Positions 5,558 to 13,733 of a stretch of 17,755 nucleotides of DNA are shown in pieces. The position numbers were made by a program, and so were the translations under genes. The stretch is taken from NCBI GenBank assembly GCA_039931775.1, contig JBDTRG010000058.1, forward strand, positions 1-17,755, given 5' to 3'. The stretch's first letter is position 1. Each line of letters starts with the position of its first letter. Source of the DNA: CAIWHR01 sp039931775 (lineage in GTDB: Bacteria; Pseudomonadota; Gammaproteobacteria; Burkholderiales; Casimicrobiaceae). A model generated the notes under the pieces. It was not told the DNA's origin, made no database searches, and saw nothing but the letters and a program-made list of their open reading frames with translations.

Positions 5558-8500
5558 ATGCCCCGATCGCGCCCGCAGTACGCGAAGCTAACGCGACCGC
5601 GTCTCCACGCGCCGGTGGCGCGCGACCGGCTGTTCCGGATGATCGACCATCTGCGCACGCATCCGGTCGTCTGGATTGAAGGACCACCGGGGGCCGGCAA
5701 GACGACGCTTGCGGCCACCTATCTCGAAGCGGCGCGCGCGCCGAGCCTGTGGTATCAGGTCGACGCCGGTGACGGCGATCCCGCGACTTTTTTCTATTAC
5801 CTGCGCGAGGCGGCACAGCCGTTCTGTCACAAGAGAAATTCGCTGCCGCTGCTCACGACGGACTACCTCGACGATCCCTACGGTTTCGGTCGGCGTTTCC
5901 TGCGGGAGTTGTTCGTCAGGCTGCCCCCCGGAGCGGTGCTCGTATTCGACAACTACCAGGAGTTGCCGCACGAATCGGCGCTCAACGGGATCTTCGCCGC
6001 ACTGGTCGAGGAAATTCCTCAATCCGGCAATCTCATCGTCATCAGCCGCGAATCGCCTCCGGACCACATGGCACGCGCGCTCGTCAGCGAAAAGATCGTC
6101 CTGCTGGGATGGGAGCATCTGCGACTGACCCTCGACGAGACAGCAGCCATCGCGTCCTCGCGGGGCACTGCTGACAAACGCACGATCGAACTCATCGCCG
6201 AACAGTCCGATGGCTGGACCGCCGGCGTCATGTTGCTGCTGGAGAGAATGCGGCGCGACGGCGTGCTGTACGCGGCTCGACACAACGACAATCGGCAAGG
6301 GGCTTTCGACTATTTTGCGAGCCAGATATTCGATCCGACGCCGGCCCAGGCACGCGAGCTGCTGATGGCGGCATCGGTCTTCTCCCAATTCACCATCGAG
6401 CTTGCCCAGGCGATCACGGGCGACCCCGGAGCCGGGCAGGTACTGGAGTTCCTGTACCACCGGCATCTGTTCGTCGATCGGCGCACGGGCGACGAGACGG
6501 TGTTTCAATTCCACGCGCTGTTCCGCGTCTTCCTCCAGCATCGCGCCGCGCAGCATTTCGGCGAAGACGGCGTGGCCGCGCTGAAGTGCAAAGCGGCGGG
6601 GCTGCTCGCGCGTTGTGGCCGCGAGGAACAGGCGTTCCCACTGCTGGCAGAGGCCGCGCAGTGGGTTGAAGCGGCAGAACTGTTCATCCGGGTGGCGCCC
6701 ACGCTGATCGCGCAGGGTCGGTGGCAGACCGCCCGAGACTGGGGCGCGATCTTCCCCGAAGCCTTCGTCGGGCAGGATCCCCGTGTCCTGTACTGGGTCG
6801 GGCGGGCGCGGATGCCGATCGAGCCCGCGGCCGTGCGCGAACTGTTCGAGAAGGCATACCTGGCATTCAAGGCATCGAGCGACGAAGTGTGGCAGTTGCT
6901 GTGCGCCGCGGCGGTACTCGAAGCCATCTATTACGACTTCGGCGATTTTCATCCGATGGCTCCCTGGATCGAACACGTCGCCGAGCTTCTCGACAAGGTC
7001 GCACTGCCATCGCCCGAAGACGAACTTCGCGTGAACTGCGCGCTGGCCATTGCGGCGACATACCGAGCGCCGGAGCATCCACTGCTGAAGCGCTGCATCG
7101 AACGTACATGCCGGCTTCTGGAACGACCTCTCGATGCAAATCTCGGGGCAGCGGCCGTCAGCGTCTTGCATGCCTACAGCGACACCATGATGGATTCGGA
7201 GGCCGAACAGACAGCCTTGCGCGAAGGGGCGCGTTTGCTGAAGTCGCCCGACCTGACGCCGCCGCGAGCGGCATTCCTGCTGTCGTCTGCCGGCTATACG
7301 CACTATCTTTTCGGTCGCTACGGCGAAGCATGGGATCTGCTGGAACGCGCAGGGACCATCGCAGCGGAACACGGCCTGGAGCAATGGGCCCTGCTGTCGG
7401 GCAGCTGGTTGGGGCTCGTTCAGCGCCGCTCGAAACAGCTCGACAAGGCGGAACAGACGATTGCACGGTTGCTGCTGCTGCGTCGTCCCCGCAGCGGGCA
7501 CCGGATTGCAGTATTCGAGTTCCTGCAAGGGGTCGTAGCGTTCGACCGCGGGCGGGCCGGCGAAGGTTTGGAGTACGTATTGAAGTCATATGCGAGCATG
7601 GAGGGATCAGGGCAATTCCTCGGATTGATGCTCGTGGGCCTCGGCGCCACGAACATGTTCGTGGCGGCAGGCCGATTCGACGACGCCCGCGCTCAGTTGG
7701 ACAAGCTGCGCGCAATGATTTGCGGTCCGCGCAGCACCCACTTCCTGCCGGCCGTGTTGATCAACGCGGCATGGCTCGCGCACCGGCTCGGTCGTGGCGA
7801 AGAGCGCGATGCGCTGTTACGCGAGGCCCTGCAGGGCGCCGGGGACCGCCGCGCGCGGCTGCGACTGCCGTGGTACGCGAACGCACTGAGCGAAATGCTG
7901 CCCCTGGCCGTGACCAGAAGCATTGAACAGAACACCGCACTCGAATTGGTCCGCGAGCTGGGCATCGACGCGACTGAGACGACAGCGACGGAGTGGCCGT
8001 GGCGCGTCAGGATCTTCGCCTTGGGCAAGTTCGAGTTGTTGCTCGATGGCAAGGAGCCCAACTTTTCTCGCAAACCGCCCCGCCGGACTCTGGCGGTACT
8101 GCAGGTGCTCATTGCTTGCGGCGGTCGCGACGTGCCGGAATCGAGGATCATCGAAGCGCTCTGGCCGGATGACGATGGCGACGCCGCGCACGGCGCCCTG
8201 TCGACTGCTTTGCATCGGCTGCGCAAGATCCTGAACGTGCCGGACGCCATCCGGCAAAGCCAGGGCAAACTCTCGCTCGACCCGCGCCGATGCTGGGTCG
8301 ACGTGTGGGCTTTCGAAAAGAAGCTGGTCGATCGCGAACCGTCTGCCTCCGAGGATTCTGGCGACGATCTCCTGGAAGCGTTGGCGCTCTACCGGGGAGC
8401 CTTTCTCGCTCAGGAAGACGAGGCATCCTGGGCGGTGAGTGCCCGCGAGCGCCTGCGGGGAAAGTTCCTCCGCGCGGTGGGTCGGGCAACACGAGGGCTG

Positions 8501-8746
8501 GAGGCCGCTCGACAATTCGAAGCGGCCATCGATCTGTACCTGCGTGGACTCGACGCCGACATCCTGGCAGAGGCCTTCTATCAGGGGTTGATGCGGTGCA
8601 ACGCGCAGCTGGATCGACGCACCGAAATCGTCAGCGTCTATCGGCGGCTCGAGCAGGTGCTGTCCGTCTCCCTCGGCGCCCGCCCTTCACATACAACCGA
8701 TCGACTGTATCTGCAGCTCAAGACAGCGGTGGCTTCCGGCCATTGA
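5558..8746 (+). CDS. STAND-ATPase transcriptional regulator with C-terminal winged helix and BTAD domain, 1062 aa
   Basis: This is a large signal-integrating transcription factor. The N-terminus (PQYAKLTRPRLHAPVARDRLF) matches the start of MalT-like STAND regulators. An NTPase follows with Walker A GPPGAGKTT (42-50) and Walker B VLVFDNYQE (128-136), then VISRESPP (161-168), typical of the MalT/AfsR group. About 390-800 is helical and TPR-like, the usual ligand or partner sensor. From about 815 comes an OmpR-type winged helix (VRIFALGKFELLLDGKE... SRIIEALWPDDDGD... ALHRLRKIL), then a bacterial transcriptional activation domain (about 915-1060). DNA binding is thus C-terminal, unlike SARP proteins, where it is N-terminal. 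Start 5558 is favoured by its ribosome site; 5528 or 5423 are alternatives. It probably controls the divergent hydrolase or the downstream genes; its inducer is unknown. Confidence 0.9.
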   Translation: MPRSRPQYAKLTRPRLHAPVARDRLFRMIDHLRTHPVVWIEGPPGAGKTTLAATYLEAARAPSLWYQVDAGDGDPATFFYYLREAAQPFCHKRNSLPLLTTDYLDDPYGFGRRFLRELFVRLPPGAVLVFDNYQELPHESALNGIFAALVEEIPQSGNLIVISRESPPDHMARALVSEKIVLLGWEHLRLTLDETAAIASSRGTADKRTIELIAEQSDGWTAGVMLLLERMRRDGVLYAARHNDNRQGAFDYFASQIFDPTPAQARELLMAASVFSQFTIELAQAITGDPGAGQVLEFLYHRHLFVDRRTGDETVFQFHALFRVFLQHRAAQHFGEDGVAALKCKAAGLLARCGREEQAFPLLAEAAQWVEAAELFIRVAPTLIAQGRWQTARDWGAIFPEAFVGQDPRVLYWVGRARMPIEPAAVRELFEKAYLAFKASSDEVWQLLCAAAVLEAIYYDFGDFHPMAPWIEHVAELLDKVALPSPEDELRVNCALAIAATYRAPEHPLLKRCIERTCRLLERPLDANLGAAAVSVLHAYSDTMMDSEAEQTALREGARLLKSPDLTPPRAAFLLSSAGYTHYLFGRYGEAWDLLERAGTIAAEHGLEQWALLSGSWLGLVQRRSKQLDKAEQTIARLLLLRRPRSGHRIAVFEFLQGVVAFDRGRAGEGLEYVLKSYASMEGSGQFLGLMLVGLGATNMFVAAGRFDDARAQLDKLRAMICGPRSTHFLPAVLINAAWLAHRLGRGEERDALLREALQGAGDRRARLRLPWYANALSEMLPLAVTRSIEQNTALELVRELGIDATETTATEWPWRVRIFALGKFELLLDGKEPNFSRKPPRRTLAVLQVLIACGGRDVPESRIIEALWPDDDGDAAHGALSTALHRLRKILNVPDAIRQSQGKLSLDPRRCWVDVWAFEKKLVDREPSASEDSGDDLLEALALYRGAFLAQEDEASWAVSARERLRGKFLRAVGRATRGLEAARQFEAAIDLYLRGLDADILAEAFYQGLMRCNAQLDRRTEIVSVYRRLEQVLSVSLGARPSHTTDRLYLQLKTAVASGH

Positions 8747-8764
8747 CCGGGGCTCGCCCGGTCA
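8744..8764 (+). terminator. Hairpin overlapping the regulator stop codon
   Basis: TGACCGGG (8744-8751, starting with the TGA stop) pairs with CCCGGTCA (8757-8764): 8 bp with a 5-nt loop GCTCG. No U-tract follows. It may separate the regulator transcript from the small downstream gene or stabilise its 3' end. Confidence 0.4.
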
Positions 8765-8849
8765 GTTCAGCGGCAGGTTTCGCAATTCGTGACCAATCCG
8801 TAACCGCACGCGGACTACGTTCATTGCGTGCCGCGGAGGGCTATTGGCC

Positions 8850-9053
8850 ATGCGAGAGATTCGAAGCTTCGTCGTCCGCGTCTATCGCCAGGGTGCGCGC
8901 GATCTCACAGGGGTGGTCGAAGACCCGATGGCCGGGTCCCAGCGACCGTTCTCGACCATGGAAGAACTATGGAATCTGCTGAGAAATCGCGCCGCGCGCA
9001 GGCCCAGGCAAGGCACGAGGGGAAGCACTGTCCCAGTCCGGGATCCAGGTTGA
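8850..9053 (+). CDS. Small uncharacterised protein, 67 aa
   Basis: The product starts MREIRSFVVRVYRQGARDLT, followed by GVVEDPMAGSQRPFSTMEELWNLLRN and a basic tail (RAARRPRQGTRG). The first 45 residues read like a compact beta-strand fold ending in a helix: a strand with alternating hydrophobics (SFVVRVY), a GVVED turn and an (F)STMEELW helix. Small proteins of this style (I recall them only as hypotheticals) occur in betaproteobacteria. The ATG at 8850 is preferred to the TTG at 8844 because GGAGGG (8835-8840) is 9 nt away and only 3 nt from the TTG. It lies 103 bp after the regulator and 31 bp before the exported protein, probably in the same transcript as the latter. Function unknown. Confidence 0.65.
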   Translation: MREIRSFVVRVYRQGARDLTGVVEDPMAGSQRPFSTMEELWNLLRNRAARRPRQGTRGSTVPVRDPG

Positions 9054-9084
9054 GTCCAATCCGTAAACTGCGAGGAGTCCGACG

Positions 9085-9585
9085 ATGCAACGCATTCCAC
9101 TGCAATTCATGATCGCAATCTTGACGGCATGTACCGCAATCTCTTGCCTCGCCGGGGTGGAGATGCCGAGGAGCGGCAAATTTGACTTCAATTTCTGTTT
9201 CGCCGCGGACAGCAATTACACGGCGTTCACCGACAAGGCAGGCCTGGGCTCGTTCACGAACGTCGCGGCAATACACAGCAGACAGCCGGGTGGCCCATTC
9301 GACCTGCAAGGGGCCCACTGTTTCGGGTACTTCAGCAACGTGGAGGGACAGTATTCCGAGAGTGGCTACTGCGAGATGCAGGACACCGACGGCGACAAAT
9401 GGATCATGAAGTTCGATACCGGCGCGGACGCGGTGAGCGGCTCATGGAAAGCGGTGGCCGGTACCGGGAAATACGATGGCCTTGCTGCCACCGGGGCCTA
9501 CCAGCCGCTCGGCAACGTTCCATCTGCCGTGGCCGGGAAGGTCGCTCGCTGCAATCGCAATACGGGCAGCTACCAGATGCGGTGA
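9085..9585 (+). CDS. Exported four-cysteine protein, unknown function, 166 aa
   Basis: Residues 1-24 are a signal peptide (MQRIPLQFMIAILTACTAISCLAG); Cys21 in AISC gives only a marginal lipobox, so lipid attachment is possible but doubtful. The mature protein of about 140 residues has cysteines at 38, 79, 96 and 156, enough for two disulphides. It alternates short strands and turns (KFDFNFCFAADSNYTAF, GYFSNVEGQYSESGYCEM, DKWIMKFDT) and has SGSWKAVAGTGKYDGLAATG (118-137). Motifs like GTGKY-x-G occur in small beta-barrels (allene-oxide-cyclase-like or lipocalin-like folds), which suggests a periplasmic beta-barrel; this is a resemblance, not an assignment. A GAGGAG ribosome site precedes the ATG. 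It sits 62 bp upstream of the solute-binding-protein gene in the same direction. Confidence 0.75.
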   Translation: MQRIPLQFMIAILTACTAISCLAGVEMPRSGKFDFNFCFAADSNYTAFTDKAGLGSFTNVAAIHSRQPGGPFDLQGAHCFGYFSNVEGQYSESGYCEMQDTDGDKWIMKFDTGADAVSGSWKAVAGTGKYDGLAATGAYQPLGNVPSAVAGKVARCNRNTGSYQMR

Positions 9586-9647
9586 TCCATCGCAAACATC
9601 GATTGGTTGGCCGCTTCGTCACTGCTCTTATCGCTCGAGGAGACATC

Positions 9648-10886
9648 ATGATCGCCTACCTGTTGCGAGTCCTGGTCCTTGCTTCCATAGTCGTCAGCGT
9701 CGCGATCGCGGCGGAGCCCATCAGGATTGCACTCATCGAACCGTTTTCCGGGCCCTTTGCCAACATCGGCACTGAATCGCTTCACGCATTCCAGTCGGAG
9801 TTCGACCGCATCAATGCAAACGGCGGTGTGCTGGATCGTCACTTCGAGATCATTGCACTGGACAACAAGAGCAGTCCGCAAGAAGCGACTTTGCAGGTTC
9901 AGTTCGCCATCGACCAAGGCATCCGCTACATCCTGCAGGGCGCAGGTTCGAACGTTGGCCATGCGATCAGCGATGCGGTGGCGAAATTCAATGCGCGCAA
10001 TCCCGCTCGACCGGTTCTCTACCTCAACCATGCCGCATTGGACCCGGCGCTGACGACGGAGAAATGCCACTTCTGGCATTTCCGCTTCGTTCCGAATGGC
10101 GACATGATCCTCGCGGCACTGACCGACGCCTTGGCGCGGGACGCGCGAATCAAGCGCGTGTACCTCATCAACCAGGACTATGTCTGGGGCCAGAGCGTCG
10201 CACGTAATGCGAAGGCCATGCTGAAGCAGAAGCGCCCGGACGTGGAGATCGTTGGTGAAGATCTGCATCCGATCGGCAAGGTGAAGGACTTCGCTCCCTA
10301 CGTGGCCAAGATGGGTGCGACGCACGCGGACGCGATCATCACGGGAAACTGGGGGAACGATCTCGCGCTGCTCATCAGGTCGGTCAAGGACTCCGGTCTC
10401 CCGCTGGAGGTCTACGCACCGCTCGCCGGGCTTCAGGGAGCCGCTGCGGCGATGGGGGCATCGGGTGCCGATCGTGTGCGCGCCGTGCTTTTCTGGCATT
10501 CCAATGTGGAGAACGATTTCCTGTTGAAGAATGCGCAAGACTTCAAGGCCAAGTATGGACAGGACTGGAGCTGGCTGCCGAATTATCTGACGCCGGAGTT
10601 GCTCTCGATCGCGATGCAACGCGCACAGTCGATCGAACCGACGCAGGTAGCTCTCGCCTTGGAGGGATTGCGGATGGAAGGCCCGACGGGGCCGCTGTGG
10701 ATGCGGGCAGAGGACCATCAACTCATGCTGCCCGTGTTCCAGACCGTGTTCACACGTGCTGGCGGACCCGATGTCCGGTACGACGCGGAGAACACCGGCT
10801 TCGGCTGGAAGACGGAAGGCAAGGTCGCTGCCGACGAGAATGTGCCACTGGTGACGTGCCGCGTGCAGCGGCCAAAGTCGCAGTAG
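9648..10886 (+). CDS. Periplasmic substrate-binding protein, branched-chain amino acid (Peripla_BP_6) type, 412 aa
   Basis: These proteins capture a ligand in the periplasm for an ABC importer of the LivK/urea/amide class, or act as ligand sensors. A signal peptide (about 1-22, ending AIAA) precedes EPIRIALIEPFSGPFANIGTE, the typical first strand and ligand-binding loop. The rest follows the family: RINANGGVLDRHFEIIALDN, QGIRYILQGAGSNVGHAISD, VYLINQDYVWGQSVARNAKA and DAIITGNWGNDLALLIRSVK. Length fits. The ATG at 9648 has an AGGAG site about 6 nt upstream; a longer frame from 9399 overlaps the previous gene and has no signal peptide. No permease or ATPase gene is next to it: the downstream gene is convergent and unrelated. 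Ligand unknown; in this family it may be an amino acid, amide, urea, aromatic acid or short organic acid. Confidence 0.9.
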   Translation: MIAYLLRVLVLASIVVSVAIAAEPIRIALIEPFSGPFANIGTESLHAFQSEFDRINANGGVLDRHFEIIALDNKSSPQEATLQVQFAIDQGIRYILQGAGSNVGHAISDAVAKFNARNPARPVLYLNHAALDPALTTEKCHFWHFRFVPNGDMILAALTDALARDARIKRVYLINQDYVWGQSVARNAKAMLKQKRPDVEIVGEDLHPIGKVKDFAPYVAKMGATHADAIITGNWGNDLALLIRSVKDSGLPLEVYAPLAGLQGAAAAMGASGADRVRAVLFWHSNVENDFLLKNAQDFKAKYGQDWSWLPNYLTPELLSIAMQRAQSIEPTQVALALEGLRMEGPTGPLWMRAEDHQLMLPVFQTVFTRAGGPDVRYDAENTGFGWKTEGKVAADENVPLVTCRVQRPKSQ

Positions 10887-10926
10887 GCCGGCCGGTTTAC
10901 GTGCTCACACTGGACGCACGCCGCGC

Positions 10927-10944
10927 CGATCGCAAGCGCGATCG
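10927..10944. terminator. Small hairpin between convergent genes
   Basis: CGATCGC (10927-10933) pairs with GCGATCG (10938-10944), a 7-bp stem with loop AAGC, 40 nt past the binding-protein stop and 3 nt before the end of the convergent amidohydrolase gene. No U-tract follows, although the position suits a two-way terminator. Confidence 0.35.
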
Positions 10945-10947
10945 ACG

Positions 10948-12192
10948 TTATCGGGCCGGCGTCTTATGAAAACTCCCTGACTTCATGATCCCGGCCAACC
11001 GGTCGCGATCGCGAAGGATTGCTATGTCCGCCAGCGGATCCCCGTCGACCAGCAGCAAGTCTGCGACATAGCCCGGCTTGACCTGCCCCAGGTCATCGGG
11101 TCGCAGCATCAACTGACCGCCGAGCCTGGTCGCAGCGACGATCGCCTCCATCGGCGAGAAGCCGAGCAGGTTCACGAAGTGCTCGAGATCGCGGGCATTG
11201 GCGCCGTTGGGGTTCCAGGCGAAGCCGTAGTCGCCGCCGGGCAGCACGCGCACGCCGCGCTGCTTGAGAGCCTTCATGTTGGCGATGCCGCGCTCGAGTT
11301 CCTGATCGAGGCCGCGGGCCTGGCCCATTTCGGTGGTGATGCCCCACGGTCCCGCCTCGTAGAGGCTCGTGTACGTGTGGCCGATCGTGGGCGCGAAGAA
11401 GATGCGGTCCTTCTGCGCTTCGAGCGCTGCGCACGCTTCATCGTCGATGAGATTGCCGTGATAGAGGATGTCGACGCCGTTGCGCAACGCCATCTGCACC
11501 GAAGGACCATTGCGTACATGCGCTGCGACCCGCTTGCCGTGGGCCCGAGCCACGTCGCAGACGGCGTCGACCTCGGCTTCGAGCATCACGGTCGCCCGCG
11601 ACGGCGAAGCGGTCGTGCCGCCATCGCCGGAAACGTTGATCTTCAGCGTGTCCACGCCTTCGCGCACCATCTCGCGCGCGAAGCGGCGAAATTCCGCGGG
11701 CCCGTCGAGAACCTCCGCGAAATTCTGTCGATAGAGGTGGTGCAGCCGCACGTCGCCGAGACCCGCGGTAACGGTCATCTCCGGGCTCGCAGCCAACGTG
11801 CGCGGCCCGGGGAAATCACCGGCATCGACCGCATTGCGCAGCACGATGTCCAGCCGCGGTTTGGCGGATGCTGCGCTCAGACAGCTCGTGAATCCGGCGT
11901 CCAGCAGGCGTTTCGCATTGCGCACCGTCAGCAGCATGTGTTCCTCGGGCGGCACGAAGCCCAGGTCGACGGACCGCGCCATGTCGAGGAACGTCAGGTG
12001 CGAATGGCTTTCGATGAGCCCGGGCATCAGCGTTGCACCACGACCGGCGACCACGCGCGCATGGGGCGCCGCGAGCGCCGGTTCACGGCTCACCTGGGCG
12101 ATGCGCTCGCCGTCCACCAGTACGCATCCGCGAAACGGAGGCGCGCCGCTGCCGTCCAGGATGTTGACGTCGGTGAAGAGTATTCGGCTCAT
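10948..12192 (-). CDS. Amidohydrolase, COG1228 (imidazolonepropionase/prolidase-like) type, copy A, 414 aa
   Basis: This is a metal-dependent TIM-barrel hydrolase. Ligand residues are in the expected order: HSH in LIESHSHLTF (His63, His65), a probable carboxylated lysine in DTLKINVSGD (Lys184), His225 (VAAHVRN), His245 (ILYHGNL) and Asp321 (PGGDYGFAW). This HxH/K/H/H/D set marks the binuclear group that includes characterised Xaa-Pro, Xaa-Arg and Xaa-Lys dipeptidases, so hydrolysis of a C-N amide bond is likely; the exact substrate cannot be read. It lacks a signal peptide and is cytoplasmic. The start at 12192 aligns with its paralogue (MSRILFTDVNILDGSGAPPF versus MSKTLFRNVNILDCTGAAPF), though its ribosome site is weak. 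It is the last gene of an SDR, copy B, copy A run on the minus strand. Confidence 0.9.
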   Translation of the reverse strand: MSRILFTDVNILDGSGAPPFRGCVLVDGERIAQVSREPALAAPHARVVAGRGATLMPGLIESHSHLTFLDMARSVDLGFVPPEEHMLLTVRNAKRLLDAGFTSCLSAASAKPRLDIVLRNAVDAGDFPGPRTLAASPEMTVTAGLGDVRLHHLYRQNFAEVLDGPAEFRRFAREMVREGVDTLKINVSGDGGTTASPSRATVMLEAEVDAVCDVARAHGKRVAAHVRNGPSVQMALRNGVDILYHGNLIDDEACAALEAQKDRIFFAPTIGHTYTSLYEAGPWGITTEMGQARGLDQELERGIANMKALKQRGVRVLPGGDYGFAWNPNGANARDLEHFVNLLGFSPMEAIVAATRLGGQLMLRPDDLGQVKPGYVADLLLVDGDPLADIAILRDRDRLAGIMKSGSFHKTPAR

Positions 12193-12251
12193 GATCGGTC
12201 GGGTTGATGGTCGCGCTTCATCGCAGCTGTTCGTCCCGCCGACCCGGGGCC

Positions 12252-12301
12252 GGCTGCCGCACCCGATGCATCAGGCGTGGCTTCGTCGGCTGGCGGCAGC
12301 C
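12252..12301. terminator. Inverted repeat between the two amidohydrolase genes
   Basis: GGCTGCCGC (12252-12260) and GCGGCAGCC (12293-12301) are a perfect 9-bp inverted repeat around a 32-nt loop, in the 151-bp gap between copies B and A. It might reduce transcription or stabilise the mRNA of copy B. No U-tract follows and the loop is long, so this is tentative. Confidence 0.25.
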
Positions 12302-12343
12302 CGAGTGCTCGTCCGCGGCGCAAACGAGGACGCGGCCGCGGCC

Positions 12344-13618
12344 CTAGGCGGTCTGACGCTGTTCCTCCCGGCGCGCCACGACCGTCTTGTGAAACGCGCC
12401 GTCCTTCATGATCGCCAGCAGCTTGCCCGCGTCCTGCAGGATCGCCACGTTGGCCAGCGGATTGCCGTCCACCAGGATCAGGTCGGCGAGGAACCCGGGC
12501 TTCACCTGTCCGAGTTCGTGCTCCAGCATCATGATCTCGCCGCCGAGTTTGGTGGCCGACAGGATGGCATCCATCGGCGAGAAGCCGAGCAGGGTCACGA
12601 AATGCTCGATGTCGCGCGCGTTGGTGCCGATGGGATTCCACGCGAAGCCGTAGTCGCCGCCTGGCAGGATGCGCACGCCGCGGCGCTTCAGTTCCTGCAT
12701 GTTGCGGATGGCGATGTCCATTTCGCGGCGCATGCCCATGCTCTCCGCGATCTCGGTCGTCAGACCCCATTTGCCGGCCTCGTTCAAGGTGGTGTAGGTG
12801 ATGCCGAGCGTGGGCGCGACGAAGCACCAGTCCCGGGCCGCCTCGAGCGCGGCGCAGGCCTCGTCGTCGACGAGCGTCGCGTGATAGATCACTTTCACGC
12901 CGTGCTTGAGGGCGAGCTTCACCGACAGCGCGCTGCGGCAGTGCGCGGCGACGCGCTTGTCGTGCATGTGCGCCACTTCGCACACGGACGCGATCTCAGC
13001 CTCGGTCATCACGGTCTGGTGCGCACGCGAATGCGCCACGAACTCGTCGCCCGACGGGTTGATCTTGAGCGTGTCCACGCCCTCGCGCACCATCTCGCGC
13101 GCGGTCTTGCGGAACTCGTCCGGGCCGTCGCAGATGATGGCGAAGGTTTCGCGATGCATGTGGCGCAACCGGACGTCGCCGAGACCCGCGGTGGTCGCCA
13201 GCTCGGGACTGGCGGCGCGGGTGCGGGGACCGGGAAAATCACCGGCGTCGATCGCGTTGCGCAGCACGATGTCGAGGCGCGCTTTCGCGGAGGCGGCGCT
13301 GTTGCAGGCGGTGAAACCCTGGTCGAGCATCTTCTTCGCGTTCAGCACCGAACGCAGGATGTGTTCCTCGGGTGGTACGAACCCGAGCGATTCGAGATCG
13401 GCAGTATCGAGGAAAGTTAGATGGGAATGCGATTCGACCAGGCCGGGCATGAGGGTCGCCCCCATGCCATCGACCACCTGCGCGTCCTCGGCGGGGATGG
13501 TGGCTCCCTGAGGCGCGACCGCCTTGATGCGATTGCCCTCGATCAAGACCGCGCCGGCGAACGGGGCGGCACCGGTGCAGTCGAGAATGTTGACGTTCCT
13601 GAACAGGGTCTTGCTCAT
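12344..13618 (-). CDS. Amidohydrolase, COG1228 type, copy B, 424 aa
   Basis: This is a clear paralogue of the next gene, with long shared blocks such as VREGVDTLKIN, DDEACAALEA, RILPGGDYGFAWNP and LGQVKPG. All metal-site residues are kept: His64 and His66 (ESHSHLTF), Lys185 (DTLKINPSGD), His226 (VAAHCRS), His246 (VIYHATL) and Asp322 (GGDYGFAW). The loop after the lysine differs strongly between copies (PSGDEFVAHSRAHQ here, VSGDGGTTASPSRA in copy A), a region that usually faces the substrate, so specificities probably differ. The start at 13618 has a strong GGAGGAG site. It lies 115 bp downstream of the SDR gene, so the three genes are probably one operon. Reaction: hydrolysis of an amide or cyclic amide bond is inferred from family. 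Confidence 0.92.
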   Translation of the reverse strand: MSKTLFRNVNILDCTGAAPFAGAVLIEGNRIKAVAPQGATIPAEDAQVVDGMGATLMPGLVESHSHLTFLDTADLESLGFVPPEEHILRSVLNAKKMLDQGFTACNSAASAKARLDIVLRNAIDAGDFPGPRTRAASPELATTAGLGDVRLRHMHRETFAIICDGPDEFRKTAREMVREGVDTLKINPSGDEFVAHSRAHQTVMTEAEIASVCEVAHMHDKRVAAHCRSALSVKLALKHGVKVIYHATLVDDEACAALEAARDWCFVAPTLGITYTTLNEAGKWGLTTEIAESMGMRREMDIAIRNMQELKRRGVRILPGGDYGFAWNPIGTNARDIEHFVTLLGFSPMDAILSATKLGGEIMMLEHELGQVKPGFLADLILVDGNPLANVAILQDAGKLLAIMKDGAFHKTVVARREEQRQTA

Positions 13619-13733
13619 GACGGTTTCTCCTCCAGTCGCCGTTTCATTGTGCACAGCCGCATCGAGGCCGCGCGGCGCAGTCCCCATTGAAGCGGAATCC
13701 CGTGCGTGCGTCGAGCCCTTCGGGAGTGCCGCC

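Noticed and set aside
5588..7528. Minus-strand open frame (646 codons) opposite the regulator
   Set aside because: Antisense shadow of the ATPase and helical region; low-complexity composition and no ribosome site.
9145..9147. Lipoprotein cysteine (Cys21) in the exported four-cysteine protein
   Set aside because: The AISC sequence is a poor lipobox and an ordinary signal peptide fits as well, so lipoprotein status is not claimed.
9399..9647. Upstream extension of the binding-protein frame
   Set aside because: It overlaps the previous gene, has no signal peptide, and the ATG at 9648 has both a ribosome site and a signal peptide.
11798..13420. Plus-strand open frame (540 codons) opposite the amidohydrolases
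   Set aside because: Antisense to both paralogues, whose metal-site motifs show which strand is coding.
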